Assembly (NCBI GenBank): GCA_963932145.1
Contig: OZ010571.1
Location: forward strand, 108,491,496-108,555,495
DNA length: 64,000 bases
Reading direction: 5' to 3'
DNA from: Acanthosepion lycidas
Taxonomy: Eukaryota; Mollusca; Cephalopoda; Sepiida; Sepiidae
The first letter of the stretch is position 1; each line of letters starts with the position of its first letter. The notes under the pieces were generated by a model. It made no database searches. It was given only the letters and a program-made list of their open reading frames with translations, and was not told where the DNA came from. Made by a program: the position numbers and the translations under genes. Positions 46,125 through 55,602 of the stretch are shown here, piece by piece.

Positions 46125-46330
46125 TAAAATTAAAATGTATATATGTAAATGAACAATATGAATAAAGAAAAAAAGGAAAACTTAGCCGACGCGGTTTCGT
46201 CCTCTTATCAAGACAAATTTCAAAAAAATATATTTTTCAACAAGTACTTATAAACAAAAAAAAAATACTTGAAGTTAGCTTTTCAGAATTTGTAAATATA
46301 AGGACGCTCAGAAATATAAGAAAATTGACT
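46125..46330. repeat. Dispersed repeat Q, copy 1
   Basis: Shares GAACAATATGAAT, CAACAAGTACTTATAAACAA and AATATAAGGACGCTCA-type blocks with 58,975-59,160. It contains, on the minus strand, TTGATAAG..GACGAAAC..GCGTC, a decayed hammerhead-like arrangement (two core substitutions). Confidence 0.6.
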
Positions 46331-46691
46331 CAGTTTTGTTTATGAGAAGAAAAGTTACATCACATCATTTAGTATCCACCATAGTTTACTCTGACTTTCA
46401 CTAATCCATCAGTAAATATATAAGCGTTCTTAAATTAAAACATTCTGAAAAACATAAGATATCTTTATTTCTGATTATAAGCACATGCAGTAACATAAGA
46501 TCCTTAAATTCCCCTTGTTAATTTCTAGCAACGGACGAAACGAGTCGCCTAAAAAATGTTTTCCTTCTATCGCTGTCCACCCTTCAGGGTTGAATAAGAC
46601 CAACGTACTTATCTCTAGTTGAAATAGTTCTATAGCCAAATGAGGTGATTTGGGATATTTTTCTGTGTAATATCTATCTACTATCTATCTA

Positions 46692-46747
<56 letters not shown>

Positions 46748-46903
46748 TAAAATGATAACAAATGTAGTATAATGCTACTGTATTTAACATTTAATTTAAA
46801 AGAGAGGTCAGTACAAAGTAGAGCTAATTATCTTACCATCACCCGAGGAGACACATTTGTAGTGTTGAAAAATTATTATAATTGTGTAGAGATTCCTAAC
46901 ATG

Positions 46904-46935
<32 letters not shown>

Positions 46936-47141
46936 CCTAAAATAAATAATAATATTATATGTTCATGCCATTGATTTGGAGGAAGCAATCCTAGCGTGAG
47001 GTATCTTGGAAATTGTCTGAAGAACATTTCACGGGTTGACCAAGGCCTTGTGAATGAACTTGGATAGACGGAACTGTTCGCCGATAGTTGATCTAACTCC
47101 AAGTCACAATTCATCGCGGTCGAGGCTTTAAACGTCCAGGA
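46331..47141. other. Unclassified with (CTAT)n-(TA)n and poly-T
   Basis: CTAT then TA tract at about 46,670-46,745 and a T-run at 46,903-46,930. No recognisable gene. Confidence 0.55.
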
Positions 47142-47280
47142 TTTTTTTCCCAAACTGTGAATGACCGCAGATAATGCGATCTGTCCGAGTAACAGTAACC
47201 AACTTCTGTTCAGCATAGTTACTGTTACTTGCACAGATCGTATTATCTACTGTGATCCACAGTTTGTGGGAGAAAATAAC
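47142..47280. repeat. Large imperfect inverted repeat (~60-bp arms)
   Basis: The left arm (47,142-47,199) has AAACTGTG, GATAATGCGATCTGT and GAGTAACAGTAAC. The right arm (47,218-47,280) is its complement with scattered mismatches. The spacer is about 18 bp. Would fold into a long hairpin; may be the inverted ends of a small transposon or a MITE. Confidence 0.85.
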
Positions 47281-47310
47281 GTTTGCGAGCGTCAGATGCC
47301 GGTATGGTTC

Positions 47311-47480
47311 TATTTATCCTTTTGTAGAATGCACAAATGATGTCGGACATCCCTATAAACTACTTCTAATTTTGTAGCAACCTCTTCCCCAAATGCATGC
47401 TTCTCTTCACGACCGATGTACTCCATTATCTTAAGGATAGATATTGATCTAAAAATACATAGAATATATATAAAGTTGTT
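47311..47480. repeat. Dispersed repeat P, partial copy
   Basis: ACATCCCTATAAACTACTTC through GATAGATATTGATCTAAAAA closely matches 41,722-41,855 (only a few differences). On the minus strand it is open for about 60 codons (SISILKIMEYIGREEKHAFG), with the same reading possible in the other copy, so it might be a coding fragment of an element I cannot name. Confidence 0.75.
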
Positions 47481-47526
47481 CTGTAGGACCAACGTCTCTA
47501 TCCAGTCATCCCTGTCACTACAGTTT

Positions 47527-47528
<2 letters not shown>

Positions 47529-47587
<59 letters not shown>
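47529..47587. repeat. (TA)n microsatellite
   Basis: About 29 TA units. A second TA tract lies at 47,877-47,904. Confidence 0.98.
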
Positions 47588-47589
<2 letters not shown>

Positions 47590-47765
47590 CAAATATAAGG
47601 ATACAGATCGAACAGTATGAAGAAAAATATATGAAAAAATATTGTGAAACGGAACGCTGATCTTAAAAAATTCAGTTATTCTGTTTTATTTAGTCTTACT
47701 CTTATGTCTATCGTCTTTTCATGTTGAATTGAATATCGTCTAATGTTAATAATGTTTTAATAACT

Positions 47766-47811
47766 ATGTCCTGAAGAAGGTCTACTAGGCCGAAACGTAT
47801 GTCGTCGACAT
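47766..47811 (+). ncRNA. Hammerhead-ribozyme-like motif 2
   Basis: ATGTC / CTGAAGA / AGGTC-TACTA-GGCC / GAAA / CGTATGTCGTC / GACAT. Helix I is ATGTC with GACAT (5 bp, perfect). The core CTGAAGA fits CUGANGA. Helix II is GGTC/GGCC with one G-U pair but one extra A on its 5' side. Helix III is ACG/CGT with loop TATGT. The cleavage site would follow GTC at 47,804-47,806. The extra A shifts the usual 10.1-11.1 pair and could weaken activity. The host is an unclassified repeat around 47,620-47,875. Penelope-like elements are known to carry such motifs, but no such gene is visible. Confidence 0.5.
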
Positions 47812-47871
47812 TGAAATAACATTAAAACAGCATATTTGCATATTTGGATTTTTTTTCCATATATTTTTGTT

Positions 47872-47904
<33 letters not shown>

Positions 47905-47907
<3 letters not shown>

Positions 47908-48239
47908 ACAAATTTACTGAAATTTGTGGATCTGCGGTTAGCATAACGGTTGTTGGCTCGAACGGTGGAATCGTCTGCTTTGATTAATATTTTCCACCTC
48001 GCCTTTTGCACTGATATTATTAGGAAAGATATGAAACATTTCTGTTCCCTACTCCTCCATAGAGCTTTAATAGAGTAGCTAATCTAGACTTGGGTGATAG
48101 AGAGCCTAGAAGGTTAACTTTGTATCTACATCCATTATGAAAATAACAAGAAAACCACTATTATTTTTCCCAAAGTTTTTCATCAATTTTTGTTTTCTAT
48201 CTGCAAGGCAAACCACCAGGAGAGAAACACATTGAAACT
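47905..48239. other. Unclassified; possible tRNA-like SINE
   Basis: GTGGATCTGCGGTTAGCATA (near 47,927) is A-box-like, but the expected B box is not clear. Nothing else recognised. Confidence 0.35.
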
Positions 48240-48905
48240 CCCTGTTCTCATGTTTTCCACTGACATGAAGTGGAATTTTTATATTGAACCAAGTGTTAGT
48301 TTTGCTGCGAGGACAATTGGTTCACTGTTTTGTATCAGATAATTTTTCTTGCCAGAATCCATCTTGCACGTTTATATATCTCTCATTCATCTGTACATTG
48401 GATATTGCTGCCATATTTCGTCTGGCGCTCCCCATATATATTTCTCAAGATTGTCGACAAAATCGAAAGAAAAGTCTGTAATGTTATCAGCACCGCGATT
48501 TGATTACCTTTTTCACTGCCTTTATGAGGCTTCTCTGTGTTTTTCCTGAAAATTGTTCTCTCCTCCTTGCTATCACGACAGCATGAATTTAAGCATACTA
48601 CAAGATTGGCAAGTCTCATCGTTTTACTTTTGAAATAGCTAAATGCAACCGTAAATTCTATCCTATTTTCTTTTCTCGCACATTTCGTCTGTGAAGCTCT
48701 CTTCCGTTTATTTTTCCTCCCTGTCGCCTACAATCTTCAAATATTTAAATGCAACGTCGATTGCCATATCCTGCCGTTCTGAATTCTTGTTCTTTTAATA
48801 TTTTTCTCCTAGCTTACAGCTTCTCATTTTCTTTCACTCTCACTATGCTCCTGTATCTTAGTGACGTTGTCACCTTGCCTGGAGTGAAATGATTAAATAA
48901 AAAAG
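48240..48905 (+). pseudogene. LINE-B C-terminal copy with 3' tail
   Basis: STDMKWNFYIEPSVSFAART then IGSLFCIR, SLIHLYIGYCCHISSGAPHI and LFHCLYEASLCFS follow the order of the 34.4-34.7 kb region (TTDLRWNKYIESIASSTARK and so on). The C-terminal FKYLNATSI block and the 3' tail (CTTAGTGACGTTGTCACCTT, GGAGTGAAATGATTAAATAA) are present. Many stops. Truncated 5' of the thumb region. Confidence 0.85.
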
Positions 48906-48924
48906 TCATAGAAATTCACAGACA

Positions 48925-48990
48925 ATAAAACCAAGTATCTCTGGAGAGCCACTATCGAATACGTCATAAAGGGATACTTTTGTATTCAAA
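48925..48990 (+). pseudogene. LINE-A terminal fragment
   Basis: KYLWRATIEYVIKGYF matches the LWRAMIAYVLKG end of LINE-A. It begins only about 20 bp after the LINE-B A-tail. Confidence 0.65.
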
Positions 48991-49314
48991 AATGGGTATA
49001 GTATTTCTGTCATTTAATATTCGATCTAAAGTACGTGAGAAAGGCTATTCTGATACACGATGATCTTTTGTTACCAGGTTGACTTGCATTATATTATGTG
49101 AAACTTTTAATATGAAGTAATTGTAATACTTGAATGTGCGGATGCCATAACCGTTATCAGCTTGATTGACGAGTTCAAGTTCTAGACGAGGGTGTTCTGT
49201 CCGCTTTCGCAGAAATCATCTTTGATTAACAGCAAAAAAAAAATACTTCTCTCTCTTCCAGCCTCATTTGGTAACCAGTCCAGGAGAAGAAGAGCTCTGA
49301 ATCGAAAAGCGATT

Positions 49315-49720
49315 CGTCCTGGGTATGACGATAAAACTACATCCGGCAGCAAGGCCTCTGATCGGGAGATTTTGAGGAGTGTTGAACCACCTCCTAACTG
49401 CTGGTGGTCGCTCCTGTTAGAATTCCAGCTATAGACAAATAGTTCACCTCGAAACTGGGCTCAAACACTATGAAAATATAAAAATACATTTTTTTTATAA
49501 TAAAAATACCAGCAATATATTTTCATAGTAAAAAAAAAATTACAAGCAATATTTTTGTCAGAAAAAGAAAACATTACCAACAATAGGGTTTTATAAATCA
49601 ATATTACCAGCAAAATATTTTTTTGTAATAGAAATTACCAATGCATCCCAGAAAATTAAATTTTGGCATTAAATGACCCTAAGAAGTTTATATGGCACTA
49701 AACAAACAAACAAACAAACG
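49315..49720 (+). repeat. R1 dispersed repeat, copy 6
   Basis: GTCCTGGGTATGACGATAAA, ACTACATCCGGCAGCAAGGC, GAGGAGTGTTGAACCACCTC, TACCAGCAATAT subrepeats and the 3' end TTGGCATTAAATGACCCTAA. The nearest full-order match to copy 1. Confidence 0.85.
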
Positions 49721-50761
49721 ATTTGTCGTGGCACTAGAAACTCCGACCGTAAACAGAAGCCACATCATCAACATCTAACCTGGTGGGACTGTGGACCTAT
49801 ACTCTATAGAGAAAGCAACAAGATTAACATATATAATAAGTAAAGTACATGTAAAAGACACAGACAGTGATTTACTTAATCAGTATTTATTGCATGACTC
49901 TGACTTCACCCCAAATCGAAAGAGGCTGATATATCAATTCTAGTAATTATCAATATTTCGTTTACCAATCTCTAAATATCAGTCGTAACGTAAAATAATG
50001 CAAAGTAAAATAATCAAAAAATCCGTTAGCGAAATTTAAGGATACTTTCACGTTTATTTCTTTAAGTCGCAATTTTTATTTTTTTTTTTTTTTAGATTTA
50101 TCAAAAGACATTTTCATTTGTATTGTTTTGTTTTTCTTGTCTCTTACATCAATCAAGAATCTCGTTCTTGGAATTAGAAGTATTTTTTTTTTATTCATGT
50201 TCACAGAAGTCCTCTTCAAATCACCCCTACCCATATCAACCTGTCATAAAGTACAGAAAAGATATCATGCAATTTGTTATGTGCGGAACCACACGACAGC
50301 AAATCAAAGATTTGCTTGGGAGAATGGAAGAAAAATAGCACGAGTTAAAAATAAATGTAAAATAACGTGTCGAAAGGATAACGCATAATTCAGTCACGAA
50401 ATGGGCTGAATACGACATCAATGTCTTGTTTCGAATTTTTTTTTTATTTCCTTTTCTTATTTTCATTGGCCTTGTTTTATTTTATTTTCTTTATTTTTTT
50501 TTTCATTGGCCCTTTTTACATTTTTATTTCATTGCTTGTATATGCGATGGAGTTTTAGGCTGCCTCACACAGTATCTTGACTTTTTGTTATCAAGATCAA
50601 GCAAAGGAAGCCAAGTGTGTCTTTGAAACTGTGTATTTTTATTTATTTTACCTGTACGTTTTTTTCATCAACTTTCATATGTAAATTTCTTTTCATTCTA
50701 ACTTTACCCTCAAAATTTGGTTGTTCCATTTGCTCTGAACATGACATGTATATATATATAT
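49721..50761. other. No recognised gene
   Basis: AT- and T-rich. Overlapping open frames near 50,123-50,466 lack recognisable domains. Confidence 0.45.
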
Positions 50762-50840
50762 AGTGTTGGTGCAAAAATAATGTCGTTTTCTTACATAGTA
50801 ACATATGTGAGAAAACGACATTATTTTTGCACAAATCTAA
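50762..50840. mobile_element. Mariner MITE, copy 4 (diverged, ~79 bp)
   Basis: GTTGGTGCAAAAATAATGTC at the left and its complement at the right. The centre ACATAGTAACATATGT differs from other copies and the outermost bases are eroded. It lies at the end of a short TA tract. Confidence 0.85.
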
Positions 50841-51091
50841 TATATATATTAAAATTATATTATATTATATTATATGCGTGTATATATATTCACACATACA
50901 CATATAAAATAATGACACACATTCACACAATACGGATATATAGCCATATAACCGATACATACATACGCACATGCATACATATACAGCCATATAATTGATG
51001 CATACATACACTCACATACTTGTGTGTATGTGTGTGTGACAGGATGGATCAATAGTTCCCTTATCAAACATATTAGTTACAGTCAGGGTGA

Positions 51092-51105
51092 AATATTGAA
51101 AGATA

Positions 51106-51144
<39 letters not shown>

Positions 51145-51161
51145 GTATATATGTTTGTGTG

Positions 51162-51217
<56 letters not shown>

Positions 51218-51225
51218 TATCTTTC

Positions 51226-51261
<36 letters not shown>

Positions 51262-51270
51262 TATCTTTCC

Positions 51271-51338
<68 letters not shown>
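51092..51338. repeat. TA tracts with interspersed inverted AATATTTATCTTTC units
   Basis: ATTGAAAGATAAATATTATA at 51,093 is the complement of TATAATATTTATCTTTCAAT near 51,210, which recurs at 51,255. The rest is TA, with one TATGTTTGTGTGTGT island. Confidence 0.92.
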
Positions 51339-51342
<4 letters not shown>

Positions 51343-51428
51343 AGTTACGAAGAACTTGGTAAAACGTATGGGTAATTCCAAGGAGGATGAAATCCTGAGA
51401 GCTCAATGCGAATCCAGAGCTAATATTT

Positions 51429-51577
51429 AATGAAAAACAGACTACTTTAAGGTATCATTACAATAATTTATTTCAGCATTTCGTTGTTGGAAGTGTTACC
51501 TGATGATCTGGAGTCCTTTAAAAGGATTTCTGGTGAAATAAATTATTGTAATGGTACCTTAAAGTGGTCTGTTTTTC

Positions 51578-51580
<3 letters not shown>
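51429..51580. repeat. 47-bp inverted repeat, 57-bp spacer
   Basis: Left arm 51,429-51,476 (AATGAAAAACAGACTACTTT...) and right arm 51,534-51,580 are complements with three or four mismatches. The spacer contains its own small hairpin (GTCCTTTAAAAGGAT). The right arm runs into a TA tract. Confidence 0.92.

Positions 51581-51664
<84 letters not shown>
51581..51664. repeat. (TA)n microsatellite
   Basis: About 40 TA units directly following the inverted repeat. Confidence 0.98.
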
Positions 51665-51666
<2 letters not shown>

Positions 51667-51804
51667 GAACTTTGGTTCAAGAAATGAAACAGGGACACGT
51701 TAGTATATATTTCAACCATATACTTATTCTTGTACCTACGCATTCATACATGAATATATACATACATATACACGTATTTCTTTGCGTGTGTATATGTGTT
51801 CGTG

Positions 51805-51806
<2 letters not shown>

Positions 51807-51858
<52 letters not shown>

Positions 51859-51877
51859 TATAGATAGATAGATAGAT
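51807..51877. repeat. (GATA)n microsatellite
   Basis: About 17 GATA units with one ATAT interruption. Confidence 0.97.
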
Positions 51878-52684
51878 TCCTCCATACGTATGAATTATTG
51901 TCTGAAAGTCTTTATTTAAAAAAAAATGTTTATTTTAAAATTTATTCAAAAATGTTTAATAGATATGCGAAGAAACATATATAATCCAAAGTATATTCAT
52001 TTGCATATACATATACATATATACATATATAGATAGAGAAAGAAAGAAAGAAAGAAAGAAAGCGAGAGACAGACACAGAGAGACATAGAAAGAGAAAGAG
52101 ATAGATTGGCAGAGAGGGAAGGAATTAATAAAATAATAGGTTTGTCACTGAGCTGATTGATGTTACTTTCAGCATCTGGATTACAGACGTCCAGGATTTA
52201 CTCCGTCAACTCCTCAGTGGATATTATTAATTGAATACTTATATTTCTCGATTTTTCTCTTTTGTATGTACTTTTCATTGGTGCAGACGTGTTTTTTTTT
52301 TTTGTAGTATATTCTTGAGTGTTTGCTTTTTTGTACATGTGCACATGCATCCATCTGCATTTATGTGTATTCGTGCAGAATGTCCTGATTATTTGCGATT
52401 TTTCTCGTTTATTTTTTTTTCACTTTACACTGACTCTTTAACCTTTTCCCTCGTTTTTCTCCCTTTCCTCTTTTCTTTCGATTGTACCATTTAACTTCCG
52501 GTTTTCTAGCCTCCCTATCGTTGTTATTTTATGACCTTTCTAGTTTGTTTTTTTGTTTTGTTTTTTTGTTTTTTTTTGTTTATTTTTTTAGGAAAAAATT
52601 ACATAAAAATATTTGTGCGTGTGTACGTGCGTGCGTCTGTGTGTGTTTGTGTGTGTGCATATGTATCTATACACGTATACAAAT
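51878..52684. other. No recognised gene; (GAAA)n tract
   Basis: A GAAA/GA-rich tract at about 52,030-52,110, then T-rich sequence with a GT-rich stretch near 52,610-52,660. Open frames reflect low complexity. Confidence 0.5.
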
Positions 52685-52830
52685 ATGAATCGGCAATGTT
52701 ATTGGTCCTGACCGGATATCTCGGCTTCTGTCATTTTCGTACTGCAGCAGCTTAGCTTCCATTTCTCTCTTCTATAAATATTTCCACATTTACTTTTCTG
52801 GTGCCTCAACAGAAATGTTTACAAAGTGAT
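52685..52830 (+). pseudogene. LINE-B fragment
   Basis: RIGNVIGPDRISRLLSFSYC then SSLASISLFYKYFHIYFSGA corresponds to RICNVIGPDLASRLQPLSHR and SLCLFYKYFHGNCS of the 34.6 kb copy. About 45 codons, no flanking LINE sequence recognised. Confidence 0.75.
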
Positions 52831-53217
52831 ACAAACCATGACAGTTGGCTGTTCAATTTTAACAAACGTTTGCGTAGAACTTCATATATATCTATATATA
52901 TATGTGTGTGTGTGTCTGTCTGTCTGTGTAGGTGACAGATATTTTTGTTTGACCTCTTTTCTAGTTTTCCCTATCCATATCGATCTGTCCTTTTACAAAT
53001 CAGGATGTATTTGCCAATGTTATTTTTTTCAATACTACATTATATTCCTTTTCTCCTTTGTTAACGTTGCCCTTCAAAAGGAAATAAAAGCGAATATTTG
53101 TTGTTTACTTTCACTGTTGTGAGTTGTGAAAATAACTCGTCTTTATATCAGATGCCATTGGTGTCTTATTGACTTTGTCAGACACTTTTTCTAGGTTTTA
53201 TTATCCTGGTCATAATA
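52831..53217. other. No recognised gene
   Basis: T-rich with a short GT tract at about 52,900-52,930. Confidence 0.5.
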
Positions 53218-53318
53218 TTAGGTTGGTGCAAAAATAATGACGTAATAATGTCTTTTTTTGACGTATTTTTAACGTCAAAAAACGACATTATTACGTCATT
53301 ATTTTTGCACCAACCTAA
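53218..53318. mobile_element. Mariner MITE, copy 5 (101 bp)
   Basis: TTAGGTTGGTGCAAAAATAA ends, TA flanks (53,216-53,217 and 53,319-53,320), and centre GACGTATTTTTAACGTC. One base differs between arms (TCTTTTTTTG versus CAAAAAACGA). Confidence 0.96.
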
Positions 53319-53694
53319 TATTCTCCAGCAGACGAATAACCAGATAAAAATAAATAAATATATTTATTTTATTTCAGTAAATTTTAAAATATTTACAATG
53401 TGAAAATTGAGTCACAAAATCTTTTGGAAAATGTTCAATTAATCATATCGCTAAAAAAAAAACACACACACACACAAATCCAGTTTTAAACGGTATTATA
53501 TAGAACTTCACATACTTTATTGGTTTCCGCAATTCCTCTGAGAGATTTTATCAAGTTAAATTTTCATCTGCTTTGATAAATTTTCTCAAAGGACAAAATG
53601 AATCGGCTAAGAATAGTTCCTCTTTTTGTCTTTTTATTTGCATATATATATATATATGTGTGTGTGTGTCACACATTATGAAATGGACAATGTC
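53319..53694. other. No recognised gene
   Basis: AT-rich with a CA tract near 53,462 and a TA-GT tract at 53,643-53,670. Confidence 0.5.
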
Positions 53695-53899
53695 CGACAA
53701 TTATTTTATTAAGATATTTTTTATGTTTATACGTTTATTTTTATAGATACAAATATTTAAGTAAATGGTCTGTTTATAATAAACAGTACTAACAACATTT
53801 ACCGCTCTGAATGTCAGAGAAATTTTCATATAAAATATGCGTCCTCTGACAGGATTCCAACCTGTATCATATACGGAACCGCCATATAGCCTGACGTTG
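53695..53899 (-). repeat. tRNA-like SINE (family S), copy 3
   Basis: Minus strand: GGCTATATGGCGGTTCCGTA, then B-box-like GGTTGGAATCCTG (53,851-53,863). GACGCATATTTTATATGAAA, then ACATTCAGAGCGGTAAATGT, GTTTATTATAAACAGACC and TATCTATAAAAATAAACG follow. The longest and clearest of the three copies. Confidence 0.75.
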
Positions 53900-53911
53900 A
53901 GTAATTGATCC

Positions 53912-53987
<76 letters not shown>

Positions 53988-54004
53988 GGGGGGGATCAAT
54001 TACT
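53900..54004. repeat. Microsatellite hairpin (CA-TA-GT with unique arms)
   Basis: AGTAATTGATCCC (53,900-53,912) and its complement GGGATCAATTACT (53,992-54,004) bracket CA, TA and GT tracts that are themselves complementary. The whole 105 bp is a near-perfect palindrome except for extra G residues. Confidence 0.95.
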
Positions 54005-54780
54005 TTCTTGACTGACACATGACCTATTTTTATTTTCGATTGATTCTTCCATTACCCATTTAATTTGTTTGACTTGTTGTGCAATTATTCACCCCTTATA
54101 ATAAATTACATGAAACTGGAATGTAAAAATAGTTGCTTCAGAAAAGACACGACATCCTGCTTTGTTATATTCAACTGCAGAAGCAAAAAAAGGAAATTAG
54201 TTAAAATATACTAATAAAATCCTTTATTTCCAAAAACAAACTGTATTAAATTCAACATGGATTATATATCAAGCTAAAAATGACCGAAGATTATTTAAGC
54301 AATCTCTTTTATTCCCTACATTTCCATTACACTCGTAGTTAAAATATTGCTTATTATAGACATGTTCTTTATATTAAATTTCGCTCAATACAACCATGAG
54401 AACAACTCAAGGTAGAATTACAGCCAGAATGGTAATGATAAATGATTTGATTTACATGAATGGAAGAGAAAGCGGTAAGAAAGTAAGATTAGAGCATAAG
54501 AAGGAAAGAATACAATTGCCCCTTACTCAAATGAAACTATATTCCTTAATTTAGAACACGGGAGAGATGAGGGTGATTCGACTCTGTAGAGGATGATGTC
54601 CTAGCTATAAAGGTCTGAACGGTTGGAAATACAGGATGAAAATCCCCACAAACATTGTCATGAAAATAACTATAGAATACTGAGAAGCTTGCAAAGTTTC
54701 GTTAGTAAGATATAGTTTCTAGTTATTGGATGTTAACTGAAGACCCGATAAAAGTATTTATTATATTCTAAGTTTCTGCA
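54005..54780. other. No recognised gene
   Basis: AT-rich; no open frame with a motif I recognise. Confidence 0.5.
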
Positions 54781-54784
54781 GAAT

Positions 54785-55160
54785 AAGTGAATGTCTAAAC
54801 AAATATCACCTGCCCAGTCTTCGCTTTCCATTCTCGATAGAGTCCAAATCGTCTCCGAGTCCTTGTGGGTGACGAATTATTTTCCATCCTACCACCCTTT
54901 CTCACAGACGAGACATCACAAGCCTCTCGCTGTTCTATCGTTATTTCCACCAATCTTAACCTTCATGGCTAAGGCCCGCTATGACTCGCACATTCTAGAG
55001 AACTACATGCAGTCCGTTCGTATTGCTTTGATGAGATTTAATTTACGCCCTAATATCTACCAACCACGAACCATTGCCTTGTGGAATCGACTCTGAAGAC
55101 GCTGTTTCCCCGATCACTACAATCTTAACAAATTATCTTCTACACATATCCGCAAAAGCC
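54785..55160 (+). pseudogene. LINE C-terminal fragment (LINE-B relative)
   Basis: SSLSILDRVQIVSESLWVTN, then LSLFPPILTFMAKARYDSH and YQPRTIALWNRL, a stop, then RCFPDHYNLNKL. The order DRVQ...PRTxxLWNRL...CFPDHYNL follows the C-terminus of jockey/CR1-like LINEs. Sequence differs from LINE-B at most positions, so it is a related subfamily, like the 23.0 kb fragment. Confidence 0.7.
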
Positions 55161-55602
55161 GTGCCCGTTAATCTGTAACCTCTATCGTGAGTGGCTCCCG
55201 GACTTTGTGCAGGGTAAACACCATTGTCAAAAAAAGAAAAAAAATATGGCTCACTGTTTTAACCCAAAATTTTATGTCAGAATCTGCTCCAGTCTTAGAT
55301 AGTGATCAGAGTGATTCATGAAATTAGCATTGGTAATTGCAGAATTCATATTTTAATTTTTATTGGAAGTTCGGCAGTCTTGAACATGCTTATTGACATG
55401 CTGGGCCGTCAGCGAAATTCAAAGTGTCGTAAAAAGTGTTGTAGGAATTCAAATATACTAATTGTGCGTATACTATTACTAATACAAAACATTACACTGG
55501 ATTCGAGTTCAGTAAAAATGTGATTGTAACATTTTTTATCAAATTGCCGTCTTCACAAATAAGAACGTGTCATATCAATCAGTGTGTTTTATCTTCTGAA
55601 TA

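Noticed and set aside
46185..46230. Minus-strand TTGATAAG...GACGAAAC..GCGTC in repeat Q as a hammerhead
   Set aside because: Two core positions are changed (C to T, G to A) and helix II is absent, so it is at most a decayed remnant; recorded in the repeat Q entry only.
51500..51540. CTGATGA...GAAA resembling a third hammerhead
   Set aside because: The bases next to the core would be U and U instead of a G-C pair, and no helix III or I can be drawn. Better explained as part of the 47-bp inverted repeat with an inner hairpin.
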